NCBI GenBank assembly: GCA_025403435.1 | Contig: CM046354.1 | Coordinates: forward strand, 24,400,728 to 24,464,727 | Direction: 5' to 3' | DNA: 64,000 nt | Source: Artocarpus heterophyllus | Lineage: Eukaryota > Streptophyta > Magnoliopsida > Rosales > Moraceae | Made by a program: the position numbers and the translations under genes | Part shown: one piece after another, positions 47,201-57,548 of the stretch | Layout of the letters: each line of letters begins with the position of its first letter | How positions within the stretch are numbered: the first letter of the stretch is position 1 | The notes under the pieces: model-generated | What the model was told of the DNA's origin: nothing | Database searches by the model: none | What the model saw: only the letters and a program-made list of their open reading frames with translations

Positions 47201-48827
47201 ATGATTTCGCGTTGCAGTATCATCCCGGGAAAGCTAATGTGGTCGCGGACGCGCTTAGCAGGAAGTCTTCAGGGATTCTCGCTTGCTTGATTTTTGAGGA
47301 CTGGAGCAGGGATGCGACAGTGAGTGAGTATCGGCTACTGTATCATGAAGATGGTGATCGAGTTTCGTTATATCATGTGGAAGCGACTCCAGCTCTTGTT
47401 CAGATGGTGAAGCAAGGTCAGTGGCAGGATCGACATTTGCAGGGGATTTGGTCGCGGATTCAAAACGGGGAGCAGTTTGAAGAATGGAGCGTGCATGCAG
47501 ATGGATCGTTGTACTTCCGGGAGCGTCTTGCAGTTCCAGTTATCGCCGAGGTGACGAAAGCCGTTCTAGATGAAGCTCATCGGTCTCAGTTTGCTATTCA
47601 TCCGGGGAGCACCAAGATGTATCGTGATTTGAAGAGGCACTATTGGTGGAGAGGCATGAAGAAAGATGTTCGCGAGTACGTGGCCAAGTGTTCGACGTGT
47701 CTTCAGGTGAAAGCTGAGCACCAGAAGCCTGCAGGTCAGCTTCAACCGCTTCCCATTCCAGGGTGGAAATGGGAGCATGTGACGATGGATTTTCTCACAG
47801 GTTTGCCGAGGACGGAGCAGCGGCATGATGCAGTTTGGGTTGTAGTCGACAGGTTGACGAAATCGGCGCATTTCATTCCGTTTAGGTTGACGTGTTCTAG
47901 GAAGATTCTCGGGGAGTTGTATATGCAGAACATTGTGAGGTTGCATGGAGTTCCTTTATCCATCACCTCTGATCGAGACACCAGGTTTAATGCTAAGTAC
48001 TGGAGGAGTTTTCAGGAGGCTTTGGGTACGGATTTGAACTTCAATACGACGTTTCATCCTCAGACTGATGGGCAGTCTGAGCGGGTTATTCAGGTTCTCG
48101 AGGATATGTTGCGTGCTTGTGCGTTGGACTTCGGCGGGAATTGGAAGCAATGTTTGCATTTAGCGAAGTTCGCGTACAACAATAGTTATCAGGCGAGTAT
48201 CGGCATGGCACCATTTGAGGCGTTGTATGGGCGACCGTGTCGGTCACCTGTGTGTTGGGCCGAGCCGGAAGATAGAGTTATTCTTGGCCAGATGAGATTC
48301 GTGGCAGCAACGAGAAAGTCGCGGTGATTCGGGATCGGTTGAGAGCAGCTCAGAGTCGGCAGAAGAGCTACGCAGATAGGAGACGTAGACCCTTAGAGTT
48401 CGCGGTTGGAGATTTTGTTCTCTTGAGGGTGTCACCTCGTAAGGGAACTATGCGGTTCGGAGTGAGTGGGAAGCTCGCGCCGAGGTATATCGGGCCGTTC
48501 GAGATCACTCAGCGTGTTGGTGTGGTCGCTTATCGACTTGATCTTCCGCCCGAACTTTCTCATGTGCACGATGTGTTTCATGTGTCGATGCTTAGGAAGT
48601 GTCCACCTGAGCAGGGTAAGATAGTATCGTTTCACGATGTGCAGGTTCAAGAGGATACGACGTACGAAGAAGTGCCGATTCAGATCATCGACCGGAAAGT
48701 GATTAGCTTGCGTCGTCGTGAGATACCGTTGGTAAAGATCGTGTGGCAACATCACGGGGTTGATGAAGCCACTTGGGAACTAGAGTCGGGCATGCGGGAG
48801 TTATATCCGCATTTGTTTTGTTTTTGA
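44236..48827 (+). pseudogene. Tekay gag-pol polyprotein, nearly intact, one frameshift
   Basis: An ATG at 44236, 90 bp after the PBS, opens a 1363-codon frame. In order: Retrotrans_gag (residues ~45-220); CCHC knuckle C271-C274-H279-C284; aspartic protease with DIGAS (D418); RT with FIDDILVYS (D753, D754); RNase H with YADASGRG (D900); integrase zinc domain (KCSTCLQVK); integrase core D1185, D1246 and E1282 with D35E spacing. The frame ends at 48327 because one base appears missing in GGCCAGATGAG near 48288. The integrase C-terminus and chromodomain-like tail (IPLVKIVWQHHGVDEATWEL) continue in the other frame to a TGA at 48827. That tail places it in the Tekay/Del clade. Besides the shift no stop is seen, so it is recent. 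Confidence 0.93.
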
Positions 48828-48860
48828 GATGAGTTGTAAATTTCGAGGACGAAATTTCTT

Positions 48861-48875
48861 TTACGGGTGGAGAGT
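48861..48875 (+). other. Polypurine tract of the Tekay element
   Basis: GGGTGGAGAGT lies directly before the second LTR and primes plus-strand synthesis. GGACGAAATTTCTTTTA just upstream is characteristic of the region preceding Tekay 3' LTRs. Confidence 0.8.
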
Positions 48876-50222
48876 TGTAACGTCCCGAAATTTATTTAAG
48901 GTTAATGCAATGTAAATGATGAATTGGTGTGCCATAATTAAAGTTTTAACTTTAATTAGATTATTTGGTTGGATTTTGAGTTTTTGGTTGTTTTGTTAAA
49001 TTGATGTGTTCAAATGATTTCTTATTGTTTTAAAATGATGTTTTGAGTTTTAAAACACAACAATTTGTAAAATGTTAAAAAATGCTCCGTTTTGCAAAAC
49101 CGTGGGCGGCACATGGTTTTCGCACAGTAAAACCGCCCACCGATTTTCTCTATTTATTTCCTTCCTTCCTCTCTCTCCTCACTCTCCCGGTTTCATTCTC
49201 TCTCTCCTCTCTCTCTCTCTCGGTAGCTCACTCTCTCTCAATCTCTTTCAAAAATTTTTTGAAAAACAAATTCGAATCCAAGCTTCGGGTAGGATTACGG
49301 TGTGGGGCACCGGCACGAGTATTGAGGTAGGACTTCTATCCTATTTCTTTGGTAGCCTGGTTTTGAAATGATTTGGCTTTGAAAATGACTTCTATCAAAA
49401 TGTTTTCAACGGTTGTTTGAAAATGATTTTATCGGTTATATTTTAATATACCGTGATTATGGAATGAACTTCATAATAAATGTAATTGACAACACTCGGT
49501 AATTGGGTTTTGAATGATAATGATAATAAACACATGGGCATGATGCCATATCAGAGATCGGGTCGTGTGGCGATCGACCTTGGAGGCAGGTCCCGAAACC
49601 CAGCTGGGCCACTACGGTGGTGATATCATGGTTTGCCTAGGTAAAAGTAAATTGGTGTTTTGATTTGACGAGTAGACTGTTCTGTGTCAGGACGGTTCTA
49701 CTCAAATTGTTTATCTATTTATTTATTTAAGTTTCCTTTGAATAACTTCTAATAATGCTGTGTTCCTTTGCGTTAAACTATTTTTATAAAACATAGTCCT
49801 ACTGAGCCTTTCGCTCACGTTTTATTGTTTTAAATTTTCCCCCCTTCTAGGTGGTTTCCCATTTAGGTTTGGAGAAGATTCTTCGGATCGAACTCAGGAG
49901 CAATAGGAGAGTTTATTTATATTCTGTATTATTAATCAAGGCATGTAAGACTTAACTTTATTTGTACTTGGATTGTAATTGTATTTATGATATTGTCAGC
50001 TCCATGTGTGTGCACAAGTTGTGGGTTGTGGAACCCATATTCGCGTTTTTTATTTAATTATTATTATTTGCTTAATATTTATAAATTCTTTTATAAAATG
50101 TGGTGGAAAATCTTCTTAATTTTTATTTAATTTGATTCTCAAACTCTCGATTTTTAATTAAATTCTCTTTTAATTAATCTAAATATTCCGCCACGTCACC
50201 TCCCGTACTCTGGGGCGTGACA
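48876..50222 (+). repeat. Second Tekay LTR, with internal deletion
   Basis: It starts TGTAACGTCCCG and ends GGGGCGTGACA, 1347 bp. Relative to the first LTR about 820 bp are missing between AAGCTTCGGG (49279-49288) and GATTACGGTGTGGGG (49292 on). The lost part includes all eight CGGCAGGCCG motifs. Confidence 0.95.
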
Positions 50223-50225
50223 AAA

Positions 50226-50237
50226 TGGTATCAGAGC
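50226..50237 (+). other. Second primer-binding site of the Tekay array
   Basis: TGGTATCAGAGC, three bases after the second LTR. It shows that this LTR is the 5' LTR of another internal region. Confidence 0.95.
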
Positions 50238-50327
50238 TCAAGGTTATGAACCTTGGGAATTGTGCACACATAGGTTTGACAATGAAATACCTCTGACAGT
50301 CCAAATTTTGTTTTCAGAAGTGAGAGA

Positions 50328-51360
50328 ATGGCACCTAGACGTCGTTCGACTGCTGACGCCGAGTTTGGGAATGATGAGAGCATGATGAGGTCTATGTTTG
50401 CGGCTTTCCGGTAGATGGCAGCCAGGGCTAGACCGGAAGACTCCAGTGTTGGTAGTCGGCATGCTTTCTTTAAGGAATTCTGGTGGGCGTCTATTCTGAC
50501 TTTTGATGGCAATGGGGATCCGCAGCTAGCAGAGTATTGGTTGGATTCGATCTTGAAGCATCTAGATACTCTTGGTGTGCCTGAGGAGTATCGTGTGGAG
50601 TTTGCGGCGTATAAGCTCGAGGGTGGCGCCAACACCTGGTGGAAACAAACTAAGCGTCTGGAGCGCGGTGGCGATATTGGTTGGGACAAGTTCGAGGAGC
50701 TATTCTATGATCGGTATTTTCCGCAGGGATATAGAGATCAGAAAGCAGCTGAGTTTTATAGATTGCAGCAGGGTGATCTATCAGTTCGGGAGTATGAGGC
50801 AAAGTTTAACGAGTTGGCTAGGTTTGCTCCATCAGCTGTGGCATCGGAGCACGAGAAATACATCAAGTTCCAAGAAGGACTCAAGGCTCCTATTCGGCGG
50901 CAGTTGGTTGCTCTACGGCTTAGGGGTTTCGGAGAGCTTGTGTCATCGGCGATCTCCGTGGAGAATGATTACGTGCAGTATTGTGAGGACCGAGCCAAGG
51001 CTTCAGGAGGACCGCAGAGGAGTGGCAGGAAGAGCACCAGTAGTCGTCCAGCTTCGGGGAAAGGCAAGCAAGGCGGTGCGACCAGTGGCAGCAGCAGTTC
51101 GTCTGGCAGCGGGCGCAGCAACCCCTACAGCTTCCATTGTCATTTCTGTCAGCAACCCGGACACATCAAGAGGAATTGCCCGATCAGGAGTGCTCGTCTT
51201 GGATCGCAGACCGGGGAGGATGCTAGTCGTCAATCTCAGCCTCAGCCTCAGACCCTACCTCCGCCTCCGCAGTACCCGCAGTTGCAGTATCTGCAGTTTT
51301 CTCCTCAGCAATTCTCATATCCGGCACGGGGACAGCAGCCGCAGTATTTTCAGCGCAGTA
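50328..51360 (+). pseudogene. Second Tekay gag, truncated and with a premature stop
   Basis: It is nearly identical to the first gag. A stop TAG at 50412-50414 replaces the CAG found in the first copy (C to T). The remaining frame continues from 50415 through the gag domain and an intact [14 protein letters not shown] knuckle (about 51140-51180). It stops being gag at 51360, within the Gln/Pro-rich tail, where old copia LTR sequence begins. Protease and everything beyond are absent. It is a relic of an adjacent tandem copy. Confidence 0.92.
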
Positions 51361-52069
51361 TTTTGTCCTTGAGTTTTATTAATTCTCTAATGAAGAGTTA
51401 ATTCATAATCTTATTATGAACGAGCAATCTACTGTTCAAATCTTGAATCATCACTCAAGAGAACTATTTTTCTAACTTCTATAAGGAATGAATGGAGTCC
51501 TTATCTTATTATTCCATCATATTTCCAAGATGCTAAGTTATGGTCTATTTTTAGACAGATCTTACCACGCAAGTCAAAAAATACAATGTCATAAATAGAA
51601 GTCTAACAAATACTCATGATTTAGACTGTCATATATATTATCATCATAGTAATAAATTTGAATGCTCTATTTGTAACGGACGATTATTAGAGATAAATAA
51701 TTTATCTGGTCTAGTCCTATATAATCTCATTATATAAAGTACCTCCAATCTACTGTCTCTACATTAATAGCCTAGATAAGACTATTTCATTCTCGATGAG
51801 GTTGGACCGCACTTGTAATATTTAATTAAAGATCTTAAACTTTAATCAATTATTGCGGATTTTTTAAATTATTATCTATAAATTTTATCCCTAAGCATAT
51901 AACATTTATATGCTAAATTTATAGTTACATTAATAATTATGGAATTTTCTTGATGTTTAATAAAGTATTTACAATAGACATAGGCAACTTAAATAATTTA
52001 TAAATGTCACTTTATTTGTTTATTAACAATATATACAATTTCAATGCTTATAGGGCATCAATCCTAACA
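51361..52069 (-). repeat. 5' LTR of the old copia element, second part
   Basis: It aligns with about 30690-31398 of the left LTR and ends AGGGCATCAATCCTAACA. The bases equivalent to about 29916-30690 are missing between the two parts, so ~0.75 kb was lost together with the right end of the Tekay array. Confidence 0.85.
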
Positions 52070-52434
52070 GTTACTATATTGTCTTTGTCTAAATTGCTTT
52101 AAGATTTTTATGTTGCAACATATTTAAATGATAGGTTTTAAAAATGTTAATTTTAATGCTTAGTTTTAGAAATGTTTTAAATAGATTTATTTTAGTTAAA
52201 GAATGCTTTTAAGAAAATGATTTAAGAAATTATTATTATGGATTAAAAATATGTTCTGCAAAATATGTACCTTACAATAAATTATGATTAAATATATGAT
52301 TATGTAATTAATTAATGACCGCATAAGTAGAGTCGTTATGATTTTTCTGTTGATGGTATTTTTGGTATTTTTAGGTAATATTGTGAATAGATTGTAAAAA
52401 AGTATAAATTTATATATTAAATCGAACACAAAGG
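52070..52434. other. Flank of the old copia element: continuation of the tandem-duplicated host sequence
   Basis: GTTAC (target duplication) is followed by AT-rich DNA. The words GGTATTTTTGGTATTTTTAGGT (about 52355-52376) and TTAAATCGAAC resemble 28220-28290. It directly continues 29325 across the copia insertion and ends in AAAGG before the inverted composite. No genes. Confidence 0.55.
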
Positions 52435-52441
52435 TGTTAGA

Positions 52442-54480
52442 TGTTGGAAAAAACGGTGCACAACGGAATTAAAAAAATTTTTACATCAGAGTATTTTCCA
52501 AAACACAAGTTTGACATGCTATATGCATAAATTAACCAGATCTTACTAACCTTTGTATGCCGAAGAACCCTCGCAAAACTTGAAGAGAAGTAACGTTCCA
52601 AAATAGCCTCAACCAACTAGTCTTCTTTGCTATTCTCTATCCACGACTGGAGTGAATGTGGGCTCACAAGTACAGCTTTTCCACTAGGTGACTCTCCTTC
52701 CAACCAATCGAGAGAACCCAAAGCAAGTGTTTGTAATTTGTGAACAAAAGCTCTCAGAGAGTTTTCAGATTCTCACTAGCAGAGTATCACTCTCAATCTC
52801 TCAATTGATATGAGTAACTCTTAAGACTTACTCCCTTTATATAGAGATTAGTCCTGGGGTTAGTCCTTATAAGATTAGGTCTCAAAAACTCGAAATAGAA
52901 TCAAGTTCAGATTAATATTTAATAAGATCCATGTGGAAACGCGTGATCTTATCCTTCGCTGATCGACAGGCTGAACCACCTGACCGGCAAGCCGAACAGG
53001 CCCCATCGGCAGGCCAAACACGTCCATCGATAGGCCAAACTGCTGAATAAAAAATCTCGTGAATCTTTTCTTTTTCACCTAAGATTCTATAGGATAGAGT
53101 CTTAGTTTTAATTCAAATAAACCAATAGAAAAGTTATCTGATCAAAACAACTTTCTGTAGATAATCTCTAAGAAAAGAAATCAATTCCCAATAATTCTAC
53201 AAGTTTATCTTGATCTAATTTTATCCAAAATTAAATCAACCGACAAACAGACAAGAATTATACGATTCTTATAATTCAACAAGTTTATCTTAAATTAATT
53301 TTTATCACAAAATTAATTCAACCGATAAACAGACATGAATTATTTGATTCTTTCAAATTTCAACCAATCTAATAAATCCAACATAAGTTACCAATAATTG
53401 GAAAAGCACGCCGTGTTGTTACAGGATGTTGCGAGCTAGCAAAGGGGACCAAATGGACCTATATAGTTCAAGCTCCTGATAATTACGAAACCCAATATCC
53501 CAGATATACATTTCATAATTATCAACTCCAATGCTACTCCACTAAAAGCTTGGAGCTGCACTCTCGAACTACATAGAATTACGAAGCTCGTATAGGTAAG
53601 TCTCCATGACATATCATAGTGTATCATATCCCCATATGATAATCCATAATCGGCTTAAGGACAAGTTCTGTCTTACCTTCTCGATTATTTTTATCATACA
53701 TTCCATTATCTCACCATTAGAAAACTTACTATCCAAAGACAGTATACCATTCGGTTACACCTATGTATCCAAATGGTTGAGCGCTTCAGTTTTTCAATTA
53801 CAGGATAACGCATATAAGAGGATATCATTATTCCTAAAGAGGAGCAATGGATTTCATATCTATGAATAATAGGTCCACGCTAACAAGAGTCATGCCTCCA
53901 ACGTACTAGCATGCATACCACTATTAAGATATGGGGTGTCATCCTTTAGTACATCAAAAGACACAAGTCAAGACAACAGGCCCACTATTCATCTCAGGAT
54001 TAAGATACAACAAAAATGATTGTCTAAAGTGAATCGATTTGCTGAGACAGAATTATTAATCCAAATCAATTCACTTTATGTCTTGATCCAACACATCGTC
54101 ACCTATGACAACGTGCCAATGTTTCTATTCATGGAGTCCACCTCCAATGGTCAAGACAAACCATCTCCCAAAAGGGATATAGACAACATAACAATCTTTG
54201 CATGAATAAAGCGCCCAACTTTATTCCCTCGATTGCGGATCTTATGATTTAGACCATCACCTTAAGAATCGTGTCTTTCGCATAATCCATCCATCATATG
54301 CCCAATTCTTAAGGTTTAAACCAACAGTCTCATACTTTTGTTTGTTTAACATACATTCAACAGATATAAACGTAAAGAGGACAATATTTGGTATATAAAT
54401 AATGAATAAATTCTTTATTGATAAAAAATGTCTCTAAAAACTTATTACATTTTTACTCCTTAGGGCATACATGTCTAACA
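52442..54480 (-). repeat. Copia LTR of the composite, left (copy C)
   Basis: Plus strand TGTTGGAAAAAAC to CATGTCTAACA, 2039 bp, same family as copies A, B and D. Followed at 54481 by ATCTCCCACTTGCAC, the reverse complement of the polypurine tract, so it is a 3' LTR. Confidence 0.93.
52836..52843 (-). promoter_or_regulatory. TATA box of copia LTR copy C
   Basis: The reverse complement is TATATAAA followed by GGGAGTAAG, as in copies A and D. Confidence 0.65.
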
Positions 54481-54494
54481 ATCTCCCACTTGCA

Positions 54495-57021
54495 CTAAGT
54501 GAGTAAATATGACAAATCTCGCATCCCCATAGCTTCCACATCCCTCTCGAAGACTCTCCCAGTAAGTGCCTTCGTAAATGGATTAGCTAAATTGTCCTCT
54601 GATGCGATCTTACACACTGTGACATGCTCGCCCTCAACGAAGTCCTTTATCACATGATCCTTTCGATCAATATGCTTACTCTTCTTGTGAAATCTTGGTT
54701 CCTTAGCATTGGCTATAGCCGTACTGTTATCACAGCACAGTGATTTCACCTTATCCATACCAGGAACTACCTCAACATCCCCAAGGAACTTGCAGAGCCA
54801 CACTGCTTCTTACGAAGCATCACTAGCTACCACATACTCGGCCTCCATCGTTGAATCCGAAGTGCAATCTTGCTTAGGACTTGTCCAACTGATGGCACCG
54901 CCACCCAGGGTAAACACAAAATGCAAAGTCGATTTCCTAGAATCCAGACAAGGTTGAAAATCTGAGTCAATGTATCCTAGAGGAGTCAAGTCCTCATTTG
55001 AATACACAAGCATATACCCTTGAGTCCTTCTCAGGTACTTGAAAATATGCTTTACCGTAACCCAATGGTTCGATCCTGGATCCGCCTGAAATCGACTTAC
55101 GATCCCGACTGCATAACTAATATCCAGTCGTGTGTAAAGCATGGCATACATGAGACTATCCACTACCGAAGTGTAAGGCACCTTCTTTATGTATTCTCTT
55201 TCTTCATAAGACTTTGGAGAGTATTTCTTAGAAAGAGTAATTCTAGACGTAGATGGTTGCCCACCTTTCTTAGAATCCTGCATTGCAAACCTCCTGAGAA
55301 TTTTATCTTTGTAGCTGGCCTGGGACAAAGCTATCATTTTGTTCTTCCTATCCTGAAAGATCTGGATACCGAGAAAAAAATTACCCTCACCTAAGTCCTT
55401 CATGTCAAACTGCTTGGTCAACCATAATTTGACTGATGACAATACCCCAACGTCATTGCCAATTAGCAGTATGTCATCTACGTAGAGCAGTACAAAAACC
55501 ATGTTCCCATCCTTAATGTGTTTGTAAACACATTGTTCATTCACATTTTGTGAGAACCCATGAGTTTTGATGACCTGATCAAATCTTATGTTCCAAGAAC
55601 GAAAAGCCTGCTTAAGTCCATAAATTGACTTTAGCAGCCCACAAACCTTACCCTCTTGACCCATGACCTTGAACCCGTCTAGTTGTTCCATATAAATGGA
55701 CTCACCAAGATAGCCATTCAGAAAAGCTGTCTTGACATCCATCTGCCAAATCTCATAGTCAAGAGCGATAGCTATGGACAAGAGAATCCTGATGGACTTA
55801 AGCATGGCTACAGGCGAAAAGGTTTCCCCATAATCGATTCCTTCCTTTTGCATATAACCCTTAGCTACCAATCTAGCTTTAAAGGTTTTGACCTTTCCAT
55901 CCACTCCTCTTTTCCTCTTATAGATCCACTTACACCCTATGGGTTTTACCCCTTTGGGGAGATCCACAAGCTCAAAGATCTAATTAGTCTCCATAGACTT
56001 CATCTCAATGTTCATGGCCTCTGTCTAGAGTTTTGAATCAACATCCTCCATAGTTTATGTGTAAGTATAAGGATCCCTATCATGTTCATCCGGTTCAGCC
56101 AAGAAGACCTTCCCATTGAACATATACCTCTCAGGTTGACGCCCAATCCTCCCACTACGCCAAAGCCCCTCAGGTTGTTGTTCAGGTTTGTTTGGTTTTT
56201 CTACACTGATCGAAATGGTTTCATTCAGAGCCTCTAGAGTGGTCAGATCACTCCTTAACTCCTTAAGCATGACTTTGCTTCGAGGCTTAAAGTCGTCCAT
56301 GTAACTCTCCTCAACAAAAGTTGCATTAGTTGAAACCATGACTTTATTTTCCTTTGGGTTATAAAAATAACCACCTTTAGTCCCTTTTGGATATTCTACA
56401 AACACGTAAACTTTTGAATGTGCTTCCAACTTATTCAGATCCTTAAATAGGACATAAGTCGGACATCCCTATAAGCGAATATGGTTTAAGGATGTCTTTC
56501 TACCTGTCCATAACTCGTGAGGAGTTTTAGGGACCGATTTTGAAGGCACATTGTTCAAAAGATAACATGCGGTTTGTAGTGCTTATCCCCAAAAGGATAA
56601 AGGCAATAATTAATAACTCATGATGAACCTAATTATGTCTAACAAAGTCCTATTTGTTCTCTCTGCTATGCCATTCTGTTGCGGAGTGCCCAGCGCAGTC
56701 AAATGGGATAAAATCTCATTCTCTAATAAATGTCCCAAGAACTCATCAGAAAGGTATTCCCTACCTCAATCCGATTGAAGTGCCTTTATGGGCCTACCCA
56801 ATTGCTTTTCCACTTCAGCCCAAAACTCCTTGAACTTTTCAAAAGTTTTGCTTTTGTAGTGCATCAGGTACACATACCCATATCTTGAGTAATCGTCAAT
56901 AAAAGTGACGAAGTACTCATACCCTCCTCTTGCCTGGATGTTTATCGGTCCACAAACATCACTATGCACAAGTTCTAGAACTCCTTTGGTCCTATTGCCC
57001 TTAGACCCGAATGGTCTTTTG
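54495..57021 (-). pseudogene. Copia Pol half, left arm (integrase core to RNase H)
   Basis: Reading leftward from 57021: MTKRPFGSKGN, VLELVHSDVCGPINIQ and FVTFIDDYSRYGYVYLM (integrase core, first Asp); a VYVFVEYPKGTKGGYFYN linker (56055-56429); then a 385-codon RT (54810-55967) with CKWIYKRKRG, DVKTAFLNGYL and the catalytic VLLYVDDILLIGND; then RNase H (TMEAEYVVASDAS, CDNSTAIANAKEP, EDNLANPFTKALTG) to a stop at 54495. A TAA at 54810-54812 interrupts the RNase H where the other arm has a Lys codon; other stops lie near 55980 and in the integrase part. Gag, protease and the integrase N-terminus are absent. Confidence 0.92.
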
Positions 57022-57548
57022 GTCATCCTTTGGTACATCAAAAGACACAAGTCAAGACAACTAGCCCACTATTCATCTCAACATTAAGATACAACACAAA
57101 TGATTATCTAAAGTGAATCGATTTGCTGAGACAGAATTATTAATCCAAATCAATTCACTTTATGTCCTGATCCAACACATCGTCACCTATGACAACGTGC
57201 CAATGTTTCTAGTCACGGAGTCCACTTCCGATGGTCAAGACAAACCATCTCCCAAAAGGAATATAGACAACATAACAATCTTTGCATAAATAAAGCACCC
57301 AACTTTATTCCCTCGATTGTGGATCTTATGATTTAGACCATCACCTTAAGAATCGTGTCTTATGCATAATCCGTCCATCATATGCCCAGATCTTAAGGTT
57401 TAGACCGACAGTCTCAAACTAATGTTTGCTTAATATACATTTAACAAATATGAACGTAAAGGGGATAAGACTTGGTATATAAACAATGAATAAATTCTTT
57501 ATTGATAAAAATGTCTCCAAAAACTTATTACATTTTTTCTCCTTTGGG
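57022..57548 (-). repeat. LTR fragment between the two Pol halves (copy E)
   Basis: It matches copy C from about 53938 to 54470, i.e. roughly LTR positions 10-540 in minus orientation, and lacks both LTR termini. Microhomology GTCATCCTTTnGT bridges its left edge with integrase sequence. At the right edge CTCCTTnGGG is followed by TAAAATAACC of the right arm. Confidence 0.9.

Larger units (their letters stand above)
41965..51360 (+). mobile_element. Young Tekay-type chromovirus, LTR-gag-pol-LTR-truncated gag
   Basis: Two LTRs (41965-44130 and 48876-50222) are highly similar outside one deletion. A first internal region holds PBS, nearly intact gag-pol and polypurine tract. After the second LTR a second PBS and gag start again and stop abruptly at 51360 inside gag, where old copia LTR sequence resumes. 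This is the signature of a tandem array sharing an LTR that then lost its right end. Tekay/Del assignment comes from the Pol C-terminus. No target duplication survives. Confidence 0.9.
29326..52069 (-). mobile_element. Old Ty1/copia element with two nested gypsy insertions
   Basis: Its two diverged LTRs (29326-31398 and the split 41410-41964 plus 51361-52069) bracket minus-strand gag, protease, integrase, RT and RNase H in copia order. The flanks read GTAAC (29321-29325) and GTTAC (52070-52074), a 5-bp duplication with one mismatch. A 4.0-kb solo LTR sits in the RT/RNase H region and a Tekay unit in the right LTR. Without them it is about 9.3 kb, with a long 2-kb leader. All frames are broken. 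Confidence 0.85.

Noticed and set aside
44236..48827. Endogenous pararetrovirus or env-bearing retrovirus
   Set aside because: Domain order gag-protease-RT-RNase H-integrase-chromodomain-like tail with LTRs and initiator-Met PBS fits a Tekay chromovirus; no movement or envelope protein is seen.
54810..54812. Programmed readthrough stop in copia RNase H
   Set aside because: The other arm has a Lys codon at the same place and other stops occur, so simple decay is more likely.
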